Shown here piece after piece: positions 1 to 5,058 of a stretch of 5,058 bases of DNA (position 1 is its first letter; each line of letters begins with the position of its first letter). The notes below the pieces were generated by a model. It did no database searches. It was not told the origin of the DNA and was given only the letters and a program-made list of their open reading frames with translations. The position numbers and the translations under genes are program-made. The stretch comes from Pseudoflavonifractor sp047637855. Lineage in GTDB: Bacteria; Bacillota; Clostridia; Oscillospirales; Oscillospiraceae. The stretch covers positions 1 to 5,058 of the forward strand of contig JBLJBF010000079.1 in assembly GCA_047637855.1 (NCBI GenBank), written 5' to 3'.

Positions 1-623
1 ATGATAGCGATCTCCTCCCGGCGCGTAAAGGTGCCCAGCTTGATGGTGTTGGCGATGATGAAGAGGGAGACCACCACCAGAATGGTGGCCAGAATGACGG
101 CCACTGCGCTGGCGATTTTACTCACCACCACAAAGCCATTGGCCACCTCGCTCTCGGCCCGGGTGTTGACCACTCCGTCCACCTGCCTCACCGCCTCCAC
201 CGTGGCGGAAAACTGGGCGATATCCACCACCTTGATGCCGAACCGGTCGCGGTAGACATCGTCGGGCAAGGTCTTGAACATGGCGGCGTTCTCGGTCCCC
301 TCATAGCGGTCGGCGAAGGAGATTTTGGCCTGCGCCTTGCTGGTGAAGGTGACCTCGGCCACGTTCGGCACCTTTTCCAGCCGGGTCTGCAGCGCCTTGA
401 GCTGGGCGTCGGTATAGCTCTCCTCCACAAAGGCGAAAAACTCGTTCTCCTTCTCCAGCCGCCCCAGCATACTGCCCACGTTGAGGGCCACCAGAGAGAA
501 GGAGCCCATGATGAGGAGGCAGGCCACGATCATACACACGGCGGCGAAGGACATGAGCCCGTGCGTGAAGATGGAGCGGAACCCCTCGGAGACAAAATAC
601 CCGAAATCAAACCTCTTATTCAT
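1..623 (-). CDS. ftsX: Cell division protein FtsX, permease-like subunit (3' end cut by window edge)
   Basis: FtsX is the membrane half of the FtsEX complex, which uses ATP hydrolysis in FtsE to activate peptidoglycan hydrolases at division or elongation sites; it does not appear to transport a substrate. The 207 visible residues start MNKRFDFGYFVSEGFRSI. A first membrane helix lies at about residues 22-50, an extracytoplasmic domain at about 51-165, and a second helix at about 166-193. After that comes the cytoplasmic motif NTIKLGTFTRREEIAI, a close match to the family's NTIKL-x-x-x-RR-x-EI signature. Family members are usually close to 300 residues, so roughly 90 C-terminal residues, including the last two helices, lie outside the window. 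The ATG overlaps the end of ftsE by 8 bases (ATGAATAA), which implies translational coupling. No frameshift or stop is seen. The identification is secure from topology, motif and partner gene. Confidence 0.95.
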   Translation of the reverse strand, partial: MNKRFDFGYFVSEGFRSIFTHGLMSFAAVCMIVACLLIMGSFSLVALNVGSMLGRLEKENEFFAFVEESYTDAQLKALQTRLEKVPNVAEVTFTSKAQAKISFADRYEGTENAAMFKTLPDDVYRDRFGIKVVDIAQFSATVEAVRQVDGVVNTRAESEVANGFVVVSKIASAVAVILATILVVVSLFIIANTIKLGTFTRREEIAI

Positions 624-1299
624 TGCTGTAATACCCGCCTGTTCCGTCGCTGATGATGCGCCCGCTCTCGATGGCGACGACCCTTTTGGAGAAACGGTTG
701 ACCAGCTCCTTCTCATGGGTGACCACAAGCACAGTGGTGCCCAGCTCGTTGATCCTGCCCAGCAGCAGCATGATCTCCAAAGAGCGCTGAGGGTCCAGGT
801 TGCCTGTGGGTTCGTCGGCGATAATCATGCTGGGGTTGTTGACCAGCGCGCGGGCGATGGCCACCCGCTGCTGCTCGCCGCCCGAGAGCTGGTCGGGCCG
901 CATATCCTTTTTCTTCTCCAGACCCACCAGCTCCAGCACGTAGGGGATACGCTTGCGGATCTCCCGGGGCGAGGCGCCCACCACCCGCATGGCAAAGGTG
1001 AGGTTTTCGTACACCGTCTTTTTCTCGATAAGACGGAAGTCCTGAAAGATGACCCCCAGCGTGCGCCGGAGATAGGGCACCTGTCGCGGGGTAATGTTGT
1101 TCAGGTTATAGCCGTTCACCATCAGGCGCCCCTCGGTGGGGGCAATCTCTGCGGTGAGCAGCTTTAAAATGGTGGATTTGCCTGAGCCGGACGGCCCCAC
1201 AAGAAACACAAAGTCTCCGTCATCGATACGCAAATTGACGCCCTTAAGGGCCCGCGTACCGTTGTCGTAGGCTTTGTGGATGTCAATCAGTCTAATCAT
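616..1299 (-). CDS. ftsE: Cell division ATP-binding protein FtsE
   Basis: FtsE is the cytoplasmic ABC-type ATPase that pairs with FtsX and drives conformational signalling to cell-wall hydrolases. The 227-residue product is full length for the family. Visible ATPase motifs in order are Walker A GPSGSGKST (35-43), the Q-loop glutamine at 86 (VIFQDFRL), the signature LSGGEQQRVAIARAL (138-152), Walker B with MIIADEPTGNLD (158-169), and the switch histidine at 195 (VVTHEKEL). The IFQDFRLI stretch and the GNLDP ending are typical of FtsE rather than of generic importer ATPases. The ATG is preceded by GGAG with a 7-base spacer (complement of 1307-1310). The stop overlaps the ftsX start. No promoter is visible in the 95 bases upstream, so transcription probably comes from the regulator gene's promoter. 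All catalytic residues appear intact. Confidence 0.97.
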   Translation of the reverse strand: MIRLIDIHKAYDNGTRALKGVNLRIDDGDFVFLVGPSGSGKSTILKLLTAEIAPTEGRLMVNGYNLNNITPRQVPYLRRTLGVIFQDFRLIEKKTVYENLTFAMRVVGASPREIRKRIPYVLELVGLEKKKDMRPDQLSGGEQQRVAIARALVNNPSMIIADEPTGNLDPQRSLEIMLLLGRINELGTTVLVVTHEKELVNRFSKRVVAIESGRIISDGTGGYYSNE

Positions 1300-1323
1300 A
1301 GGCGCACTCCATAAACGGCATAG

Positions 1324-1384
1324 CGGCGGGGGCTGCCCCCCGCCCTACCCGCGCTTTTCGTAGGGCGGGGGACTGCCCCCGCCG
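1324..1384. repeat. GC-rich inverted repeat / double palindrome between the regulator and ftsE
   Basis: Two 25-base arms (1324-1348 and 1360-1384) are reverse complements with only two mismatches, separated by an 11-base loop (1349-1359). Each arm is itself a palindrome: GGCGGGGG pairs with CCCCCGCC around a 4-base loop (1325-1332 with 1337-1344, and 1364-1371 with 1376-1383). The element can therefore fold as one long stem or as two tandem hairpins. It lacks a T-tract on either strand, so it is not a standard intrinsic terminator. It lies just after the regulator stop and 14 bases before the ftsE ribosome binding site. It resembles dispersed REP-like palindromes of GC-rich Clostridia; that family assignment is inference. 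Confidence 0.8.
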
Positions 1385-1394
1385 TCATTTCAAA

Positions 1395-2486
1395 TTAAGA
1401 CTCGATCCCGCGGGAAATGAGGTATTTCTTGACCATGAGCGCCACCTTGAAGGTAATGGCGTCGTCAAACTCCCGGAGGTCAAGCCCGGTGAGCTTCTTG
1501 ATCTTCTCCAGACGGTACACCAGCGTGTTGCGGTGGACAAAGAGCTTCCGGGCCGTCTCGGAGACGTTGAGATTATTTTCAAAGAACTTGTTGATGGTGA
1601 ACAGGGTCTCCTGGTCCAGCGCGTCGATGGGGTTCTTCTTGAAGACCTCCTGGAGGAACATCTCGCACAGGGTGGTGGGGAGCTGGTAGATGAGCCGCCC
1701 AATGCCCAGATTCTCGTAGTTGATGATGCTCTTCTCGGTGTCGAAGACCTTGCCCACGTCGATGGCCACCTGGGCCTCCTTATGGGCGCGGGCCAGGTCG
1801 CGGATGTGGTTCACCACGGTGCCGATGCCGATGACGGCCTTGATGTTCAGCTCCTCGGCCAGGGCCTCCTCGATCTGCTTGGCGATCTTATAGAGATCCC
1901 GCCCGTCGGAGCTCTCGCCCAGCTGCTTGATAAGGGTCACGTCGGTCTCGCTGGTGGAGAGAACAAAGTCCACTTGCCGGTCGGGGAAGAGGGACTGGAC
2001 CACATCGATGGCTGCCACGTCCCCCCCTCCGGTCTGGCGGATGAGGAAGACGGCCCTGGGCATTTCGGAGACAAAGTGCAGCTCCTTGGCACGGACATAG
2101 ATGTCGCCCAGAAGGATGTTATCCGAGATAATGCTCTTGACGAAGGTGGCCTTGTCGTGCTTCTCCTCATAGTAGGCCTTGGCGCCGTTGAGGGCCACCA
2201 CGGCCAAGGTGCACACAAGACGGGCCTGCTCATCCTCGCCGCGGACGAAGACGGCGTATTCGAACTGGGAATTCCAGCTTGTGAGGGTCTTAAAGGTCTT
2301 GCCCTCAAAGGTGATACAGTCCCCGCCCGCGCCGTTTACCGCCTCTACTACGCCGGGCCAGCGCTCACCAATATTGGTGAGCTCATTGCACGCCACCACC
2401 GTCCCCTCAGAATCAATGACTCCGATCGCTCTATCCGTGCTGTCTTTCATCTGCAACACAACGCTTTGGAAAATTCTGCTGGACAT
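1395..2486 (-). CDS. PucR/CdaR-family transcriptional regulator
   Basis: A DNA-binding regulator of the PucR/CdaR (sugar-diacid regulator) type, 363 residues from the chosen start. The N-terminal part (about 15-105) resembles a PAS/GAF-like sensor, with AIGVIDSEGTVVACNE at 20-35. The middle (about 140-262) fits the degenerate GGDEF-like domain of CdaR proteins (IKAVIGIGTVVNHIRDL at 215-231) and lacks a GG[DE]EF active site, so cyclase activity is not expected. The C-terminus (about 290-353) is the PucR helix-turn-helix, with LNVSETARKLFVHRNTLVYR (306-325) and TGLDLREFDDAITFKVAL (333-350). The ligand cannot be told from sequence. An upstream in-frame ATG at 2540 would add 18 residues, but it sits inside the -10 box and has no ribosome binding site. 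The ATG at 2486 follows AGGAGG with an 8-base spacer. Sitting 95 bases upstream of ftsE on the same strand, it probably shares a transcript with ftsEX. Confidence 0.9.
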   Translation of the reverse strand: MSSRIFQSVVLQMKDSTDRAIGVIDSEGTVVACNELTNIGERWPGVVEAVNGAGGDCITFEGKTFKTLTSWNSQFEYAVFVRGEDEQARLVCTLAVVALNGAKAYYEEKHDKATFVKSIISDNILLGDIYVRAKELHFVSEMPRAVFLIRQTGGGDVAAIDVVQSLFPDRQVDFVLSTSETDVTLIKQLGESSDGRDLYKIAKQIEEALAEELNIKAVIGIGTVVNHIRDLARAHKEAQVAIDVGKVFDTEKSIINYENLGIGRLIYQLPTTLCEMFLQEVFKKNPIDALDQETLFTINKFFENNLNVSETARKLFVHRNTLVYRLEKIKKLTGLDLREFDDAITFKVALMVKKYLISRGIES

Positions 2487-2494
2487 TGTGATAG

Positions 2495-2501
2495 CCTCCT
2501 C
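2495..2501 (-). promoter_or_regulatory. Strong ribosome binding site that fixes the regulator start at 2486
   Basis: Read on the minus strand this is GAGGAGG, followed by 8 bases and then the ATG at 2486. It is a near-perfect Shine-Dalgarno sequence at good spacing. The alternative in-frame ATG at 2540 has only AT-rich promoter sequence before it, so this site decides the start. Confidence 0.85.
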
Positions 2502-2538
2502 GACTTCTTTTTCCGCGGTAACGCACATTTTCTTGTTC

Positions 2539-2567
2539 ATTATAGCGGATATTTTTGTGCATTACAA
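2539..2567 (-). promoter_or_regulatory. SigA-type promoter for the regulator (and probably ftsEX)
   Basis: On the minus strand the -35 box is TTGTAA (complement of 2562-2567) and the -10 box is a consensus TATAAT (complement of 2539-2544), with an exact 17-base spacer. Transcription should begin near 2532, giving a leader of about 45 bases before the ATG at 2486. It is the best promoter match I see in the window, and it lies in a short AT-rich gap after rsuA. Confidence 0.8.
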
Positions 2568-2579
2568 TAGGGAAATGCA
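2558..2579. promoter_or_regulatory. Candidate operator: TGCATT-N10-AATGCA overlapping the -35 box
   Basis: Two 6-base arms, TGCATT (2558-2563) and AATGCA (2574-2579), form a perfect inverted repeat with a 10-base gap, about two helical turns overall. The left arm overlaps the -35 hexamer of the regulator promoter. The 7-mer TTTTGTG also occurs twice nearby (2553-2559 and 2584-2590), 31 bases apart. The placement suits autoregulation by the adjacent regulator, but short arms in AT-rich DNA can arise by chance. Confidence 0.35.
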
Positions 2580-2600
2580 AAACTTTTGTGGAAATTGCCG

Positions 2601-2626
2601 AAAATATTTCAAACCCAGAAGGGTTC
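2601..2626 (-). terminator. Weak possible terminator after rsuA
   Basis: On the minus strand AACCC (complement of 2621-2625), a 4-base loop and GGGTT (complement of 2612-2616) make a 5-bp stem that can extend by a G-T pair. It is followed by an AT-rich tract, GAAATATTTT. The stem overlaps the rsuA stop codon. It is short and the T-run is broken, so read-through into the regulator is quite possible. Confidence 0.35.
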
Positions 2627-3329
2627 AGCCCTTGAGGGCGCTCAGCTCGGCCTCGGTCAGGGGCCGCCACGCTCCGGCCGCCAGACCCTCGTCCAGGGTA
2701 AGAGGTCCCATGGTCAGGCGCTTGAGGTAGATCACCGGCTTGCCCAACGCGGCGAGCATCCGTTTGATCTGGTGGTACTTCCCCTCCCGCAGGGTCACCA
2801 GGGCAGTACCCGGCTCCTCCAGCGGCTCCAGCCCGGCGGGCAGGCAGGTGTACCCGTCCCCCAAGGTCATGCCGCGGGCAAAGGCCCCTGCGTCCTCCCC
2901 GTCCAGCACCCCGTCCGTCCGGACAAAATAGGTCTTGTCCACGTGTTTTTTGGGGGAGAGCAGCGCGTGGGCCAGCTCCCCGTCGTTAGTGAGGAGGAGG
3001 AGACCCTCTGTGTCCTTGTCCAGCCGCCCGGCGGGGAAAAGGCCGATCTTGCGCAGATGGGCGGGCAGCAGCTCCAGCACGGTGGGCTGGCGGGGGTCCT
3101 CGGTGGCCGAGACCAGCCCGGCGGGCTTATGGAGCATGAGGTAGGTGAACAGCGGGGCCAGCACCTGCTCCCCGTCCACCCGCAGGTCAAGGCCCTCCCG
3201 CTCATACTTTCCGTCGGCCGTCCGGACCGCCGCGCCGTCCGCTGTCACCCGTCCGGCCCGCACCAGGTCCCGCACCTCCCGCCGTGACCAGCGCCCCGTC
3301 CCTGCCAGAATTTTGTCCAGTCGCTCCAC
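2625..3329 (-). CDS. rsuA: 16S rRNA pseudouridine synthase, RsuA family
   Basis: The enzyme isomerises a uridine in rRNA to pseudouridine; RsuA itself acts on U516 (E. coli numbering) of 16S rRNA during small-subunit assembly. The 234 residues match the family's usual length of about 230-240. An S4 RNA-binding domain occupies about 1-45 (MERLDKILAGTGRWSRREV). The catalytic domain follows, with the active-site motif GRLDKDTEGLLLLTNDG (101-117) and the nucleophile aspartate at 104. LHKPAGLVSAT (66-76) and EGKYHQIKRMLAALGKPV (182-199) are also visible. The EGKYHQ-x-KRM form separates RsuA-like enzymes from RluB-like ones, which carry EGRNREVRR. The start is GTG at 3329, preceded by AGAGAGGTGG at suitable spacing; there is no better in-frame ATG. 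The exact target base in this organism is inferred. Long plus-strand open frames across this gene are shadows. Confidence 0.92.
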   Translation of the reverse strand: MERLDKILAGTGRWSRREVRDLVRAGRVTADGAAVRTADGKYEREGLDLRVDGEQVLAPLFTYLMLHKPAGLVSATEDPRQPTVLELLPAHLRKIGLFPAGRLDKDTEGLLLLTNDGELAHALLSPKKHVDKTYFVRTDGVLDGEDAGAFARGMTLGDGYTCLPAGLEPLEEPGTALVTLREGKYHQIKRMLAALGKPVIYLKRLTMGPLTLDEGLAAGAWRPLTEAELSALKG

Positions 3330-3374
3330 GCGCGCCCACCTCTCTGCCCGACTTGTCCTTTTTTATCTTATTTT

Positions 3375-3404
3375 ATCATATCCAGAGTCTGATGAACATA
3401 TAAA
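3375..3404 (-). promoter_or_regulatory. Candidate promoter for rsuA in the AT-rich divergent gap
   Basis: On the minus strand TTTATA (complement of 3399-3404), an 18-base spacer and TATGAT (complement of 3375-3380) match the SigA consensus in 4 of 6 and 5 of 6 positions. Transcription would start near 3368, about 39 bases before the GTG. The same hexamer at 3399-3404 reads TATAAA on the plus strand and is a plausible -10 box for the divergent DUF4830-like gene, though no good plus-strand -35 box is seen. The surrounding stretch 3359-3420 is clearly AT-rich against GC-rich neighbours, as expected for a promoter region. Confidence 0.4.
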
Positions 3405-3421
3405 TTACCAGGAATTGAAAT

Positions 3422-3429
3422 GGAGGGAG
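3422..3429 (+). promoter_or_regulatory. Ribosome binding site supporting the GTG start at 3439
   Basis: GGAGGGAG lies 9-11 bases before the GTG at 3439. The ATG at 3420 is out of frame with the conserved protein and overlaps this purine run, so it is unlikely to be used. The site favours GTG 3439 as the start of the DUF4830-like gene. Confidence 0.65.
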
Positions 3430-3438
3430 CGTTGCGCT

Positions 3439-3918
3439 GTGTTTATCTTTACCGCGAAAGTCAACCGCAAAAAGCTGATTCTGGGAGCGGTGGCCGCGGT
3501 GTTCCTATGCGGGGCTGCTATCTTCGCCGCCACCGCGCTCAACGCCAGGGGGGCGGCCGCCCTCTCCACAGGCAGGGAACCCACCGGCGTAAAGACCAAC
3601 GAGGACCGCGTTGCCTATCTGTCCGGCTACGGCTGGACCGTCACGGCGCAGCCGGTCGCCGTGGAGGAGCTGATGATCCCCCAGGAGTTCGACGCCACCT
3701 ACGCCCAATACCTTGAGCTGCAGGCCACCCAGGGATTTGACCTGACCAAATACTGCGGCAAGCGGGTCAAGCGGTACGCCTACGCCATCACCAACTACCC
3801 CACGGGGGAGAAGGGCGTGCAGGCGGGCCTGCTGATCTATAAGAACACAGTCATCGGGGGCGAGGTGCTGTCGGCCCAGCTGGACGGTTTTATCCATGGT
3901 CTGAAGATGCCGTCATGA
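3439..3918 (+). CDS. Membrane-anchored DUF4830-like protein of unknown function
   Basis: A 159-residue protein starting at GTG (MFIFTAKVNRKKLILG...). Basic residues K7, R10, K11 and K12 precede one hydrophobic segment at about 13-33, so the rest is predicted to be outside the membrane, anchored or cleaved. The outer part has the pattern EDRVAYLSGYGWTVTAQPVA (55-74), then EELMIPQEFDATYAQYLELQ (76-95), QGFDLTKYCGKRVKRYAYAI (98-117), TNYP (118-121) and GGEVLSAQLDGFIHGL (140-155). From memory this fits a small clostridial family annotated DUF4830; no function is known to me and none is claimed. There is no lipobox (VFLC has Leu before Cys). The open frame continues upstream to 3145 through the opposite-strand rsuA, but codons before 3439 do not look like this family. 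It is divergent from rsuA and convergent with tuf, probably a single-gene unit. Confidence 0.8.
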   Translation: MFIFTAKVNRKKLILGAVAAVFLCGAAIFAATALNARGAAALSTGREPTGVKTNEDRVAYLSGYGWTVTAQPVAVEELMIPQEFDATYAQYLELQATQGFDLTKYCGKRVKRYAYAITNYPTGEKGVQAGLLIYKNTVIGGEVLSAQLDGFIHGLKMPS

Positions 3919-3944
3919 CCCGCCTCCTCACAGCCGACGCAAAA

Positions 3945-3972
3945 AAGAGCGGAGCCAAAAGGCTCCGCTCTT
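3945..3972. terminator. Intrinsic terminator of tuf, probably bidirectional
   Basis: A perfect 12-bp stem (AAGAGCGGAGCC at 3945-3956 with GGCTCCGCTCTT at 3961-3972) encloses an AAAA loop. The six A residues at 3941-3946 give a T-run after the stem on the minus strand, the hallmark of an intrinsic terminator, 13 bases past the tuf stop. On the plus strand the trailing bases TTCTTAT are only moderately T-rich, so termination of the DUF4830-like gene, whose stop is 26 bases before the stem, should be weaker. Confidence 0.92.
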
Positions 3973-3985
3973 CTTATCGTATCAA

Positions 3986-5058
3986 TTAAAGGGTATCGGT
4001 AACCACGCCGGAGCCGACGGTACGGCCGCCCTCGCGGATGGCGAAACGCAGGCCCTTCTCGATGGCGATGGGGGTGATGAGCTCCACGTCCATGACCACG
4101 TTGTCGCCGGGCATGCACATCTCAGTGCCCTCGGGCAGAGTGATGACGCCGGTCACGTCGGTGGTACGGAAGTAAAACTGGGGACGGTAGTTGTTGAAGA
4201 AGGGGGTGTGACGGCCGCCCTCCTCCTTGCTCAGGACATAGACCTGGCCCTTGAACTTGGTCAGGGGCTTGATGGAGTTGGGCTTCGCCAGAACCTGGCC
4301 GCGCTCCACATCGTTCTTGGCAACGCCGCGGAGCAGGCAGCCCACGTTGTCGCCGGCCTCGACATAGTCGAGGATCTTGCGGAACATCTCCATGGAGGTG
4401 ACGACGGTCTTCTTCTTCTCCTCGGTCAGACCGACGATCTCGACCTCTTCGCCGGCCTTCAGCTGGCCGCGCTCCACACGACCGGTAGCGACGGTGCCGC
4501 GGCCGGAGATGGTGAACACGTCCTCAACGGGCATGAGGAACGGCATGTCGGACTTACGGTCGGGGGTGGGGATATAGCTGTCAACAGCGTCCATAAGCTC
4601 TTTGATGCAAGCATAGTCAGGATCGTTCATGTCGTTGGTCTCGCAAGTCAGGGCGTTAAGCGCGGAGCCCTTGATGATGGGGATGTCGTCGCCGGGGAAC
4701 TTCTCCTTGGTGAGCAGCTCGCGGACTTCCATCTCGACCAGCTCGATCAGCTCCTCGTCGTCAACCATGTCGCACTTGTTCAGGAACACGACCATGGCGG
4801 GCACGCCCACCTGACGGGCGAGGATGATGTGCTCGCGGGTCTGAGCCATGGGGCCGTCGGTAGCGGCAATGACCAGGATCGCGCCGTCCATCTGGGCAGC
4901 ACCGGTGATCATGTTCTTGATATAGTCGGCGTGGCCTGGGCAGTCGACGTGGGCATAGTGGCGGGTGGCAGTCTGGTACTCCACGTGGGAGGTATTGATG
5001 GTAATGCCGCGCTCGCGCTCCTCGGGAGCCTTGTCGATGCTGGCGTAATCGGTGAAGG
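3986..5058 (-). CDS. tuf: Translation elongation factor Tu (5' end cut by window edge)
   Basis: EF-Tu is the GTPase that carries aminoacyl-tRNA to the ribosomal A site. The 356 visible residues run from FTDYASIDKAPEERERG to GSGVVTDTL. About 40-45 N-terminal residues, including the P-loop, lie beyond the right edge. In fragment numbering, switch I is ERERGITINTSHVE (13-26), the G3 motif DCPGH is 38-42, NKCD (G4) is 93-96, and SAL (G5) is 131-133. Domain II begins near PFLMPVEDVFTISGRG (172-187), and domain III ends in GLRFAIREGGRTVGSGVV. The Ala of RFAIREGG, a site where kirromycin-resistance changes occur in other species, is unchanged. The stretch after SAL is 5 residues longer than in E. 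coli EF-Tu. A GTG at 4984 is only an internal valine. A strong terminator follows the TAA stop; the promoter and any fusA partner are outside the window. Confidence 0.98.
   Translation of the reverse strand, partial: FTDYASIDKAPEERERGITINTSHVEYQTATRHYAHVDCPGHADYIKNMITGAAQMDGAILVIAATDGPMAQTREHIILARQVGVPAMVVFLNKCDMVDDEELIELVEMEVRELLTKEKFPGDDIPIIKGSALNALTCETNDMNDPDYACIKELMDAVDSYIPTPDRKSDMPFLMPVEDVFTISGRGTVATGRVERGQLKAGEEVEIVGLTEEKKKTVVTSMEMFRKILDYVEAGDNVGCLLRGVAKNDVERGQVLAKPNSIKPLTKFKGQVYVLSKEEGGRHTPFFNNYRPQFYFRTTDVTGVITLPEGTEMCMPGDNVVMDVELITPIAIEKGLRFAIREGGRTVGSGVVTDTL

Noticed and set aside
481..1167. A 228-codon plus-strand open frame opposite ftsE and the ftsX start
   Set aside because: The opposite strand encodes complete FtsE motifs; this frame has no domain signal and no ribosome binding site context.
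1324..1384. Reading the GC-rich inverted repeat as a rho-independent terminator
   Set aside because: There is no T-run after the stem on either strand, and ftsE has no other visible promoter, so full termination here is unlikely.
1533..2570. A 345-codon plus-strand open frame opposite the regulator
   Set aside because: Its product is low-complexity, rich in Leu, Val, Gly and Asp, with no recognisable domain. The minus-strand frame encodes a clear PucR/CdaR protein. It is a shadow of GC-rich codon use.
2586..3287. A 233-codon plus-strand open frame opposite rsuA
   Set aside because: It is a shadow of the RsuA coding strand; the product is repetitive, rich in Gly, Gln and Pro, with no family resemblance.
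3145..3438. Upstream extension of the DUF4830-like open frame
   Set aside because: It runs through the opposite-strand rsuA and the AT-rich promoter gap, encodes Ser/Arg-rich shadow sequence, and the ribosome binding site at 3422-3429 with GTG 3439 gives a proper signal-anchor N-terminus.
3490..3516. Possible lipoprotein signal (lipobox) around VFLCGAA in the DUF4830-like protein
   Set aside because: The residue before Cys is Leu rather than Gly, Ala or Ser, so it does not satisfy the lipobox; a plain membrane anchor is more likely.
3420..3716. A 98-codon plus-strand frame from the ATG at 3420
   Set aside because: It overlaps the DUF4830-like gene in another frame, with an Arg/Gly-rich product and a start lying on the purine-rich ribosome binding site itself.
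3986..4984. EF-Tu starting at the internal GTG at 4984
   Set aside because: The EF-Tu frame continues without a stop to the window edge with conserved switch I sequence, so this is an internal valine of a gene cut by the window boundary.
1..5058. CRISPR array, tRNA, rRNA, insertion sequence or attachment site
   Set aside because: I looked for regularly spaced direct repeats, cloverleaf-like segments, transposase motifs and terminal repeats and saw none.

Overview
The window looks like a piece of chromosome from a GC-rich (roughly 60% by eye) low-GC-phylum anaerobe, most likely a clostridial gut bacterium of the Oscillospiraceae type. Three things point there: the Gram-positive character of the EF-Tu, FtsEX and PucR/CdaR-like proteins; a small DUF4830-like membrane-anchored protein, which I associate with Clostridia; and a palindromic GC-rich intergenic repeat of the kind seen in such genomes. 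The assignment is inference from protein style, not from a database search.

Layout from left to right. Positions 1-1299 hold ftsX (running off the left edge) and ftsE on the minus strand, overlapping by 8 bases. These are the membrane and ATPase halves of the divisome complex that controls peptidoglycan hydrolases. A 95-base gap upstream of ftsE contains a striking 25-bp inverted repeat and no visible promoter. Next, still on the minus strand, is a PucR/CdaR-type transcriptional regulator (1395-2486). It is preceded by a very good SigA-like promoter (TTGTAA, 17-base spacer, TATAAT) that overlaps the longest possible start codon, so translation must begin 18 codons downstream. Upstream of that is an RsuA-type 16S rRNA pseudouridine synthase gene (2625-3329, minus strand, GTG start).

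An AT-rich divergent intergenic region (3330-3438) separates rsuA from a plus-strand gene for a 159-residue single-pass DUF4830-like protein (3439-3918, GTG start). That gene converges on tuf (EF-Tu, minus strand, entering from the right edge, N-terminus missing). A 12-bp hairpin with an A-tract/T-tract lies between the two stops and serves as terminator for tuf and probably for both genes.

How the genes relate: regulator, ftsE and ftsX probably form one transcription unit read leftwards from the promoter near 2539-2567. That would tie a ligand- or stress-sensing regulator to the cell-wall hydrolysis switch, with the GC-rich hairpin between them as a possible attenuation or processing point. 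RsuA and EF-Tu are translation genes in separate units. I see no mobile element, CRISPR array, tRNA or rRNA. The window is mostly housekeeping, and I found no convincing undescribed multi-gene system; the leads worth following are the regulator-ftsEX linkage with its promoter architecture, the hairpin, and the DUF4830-like protein.
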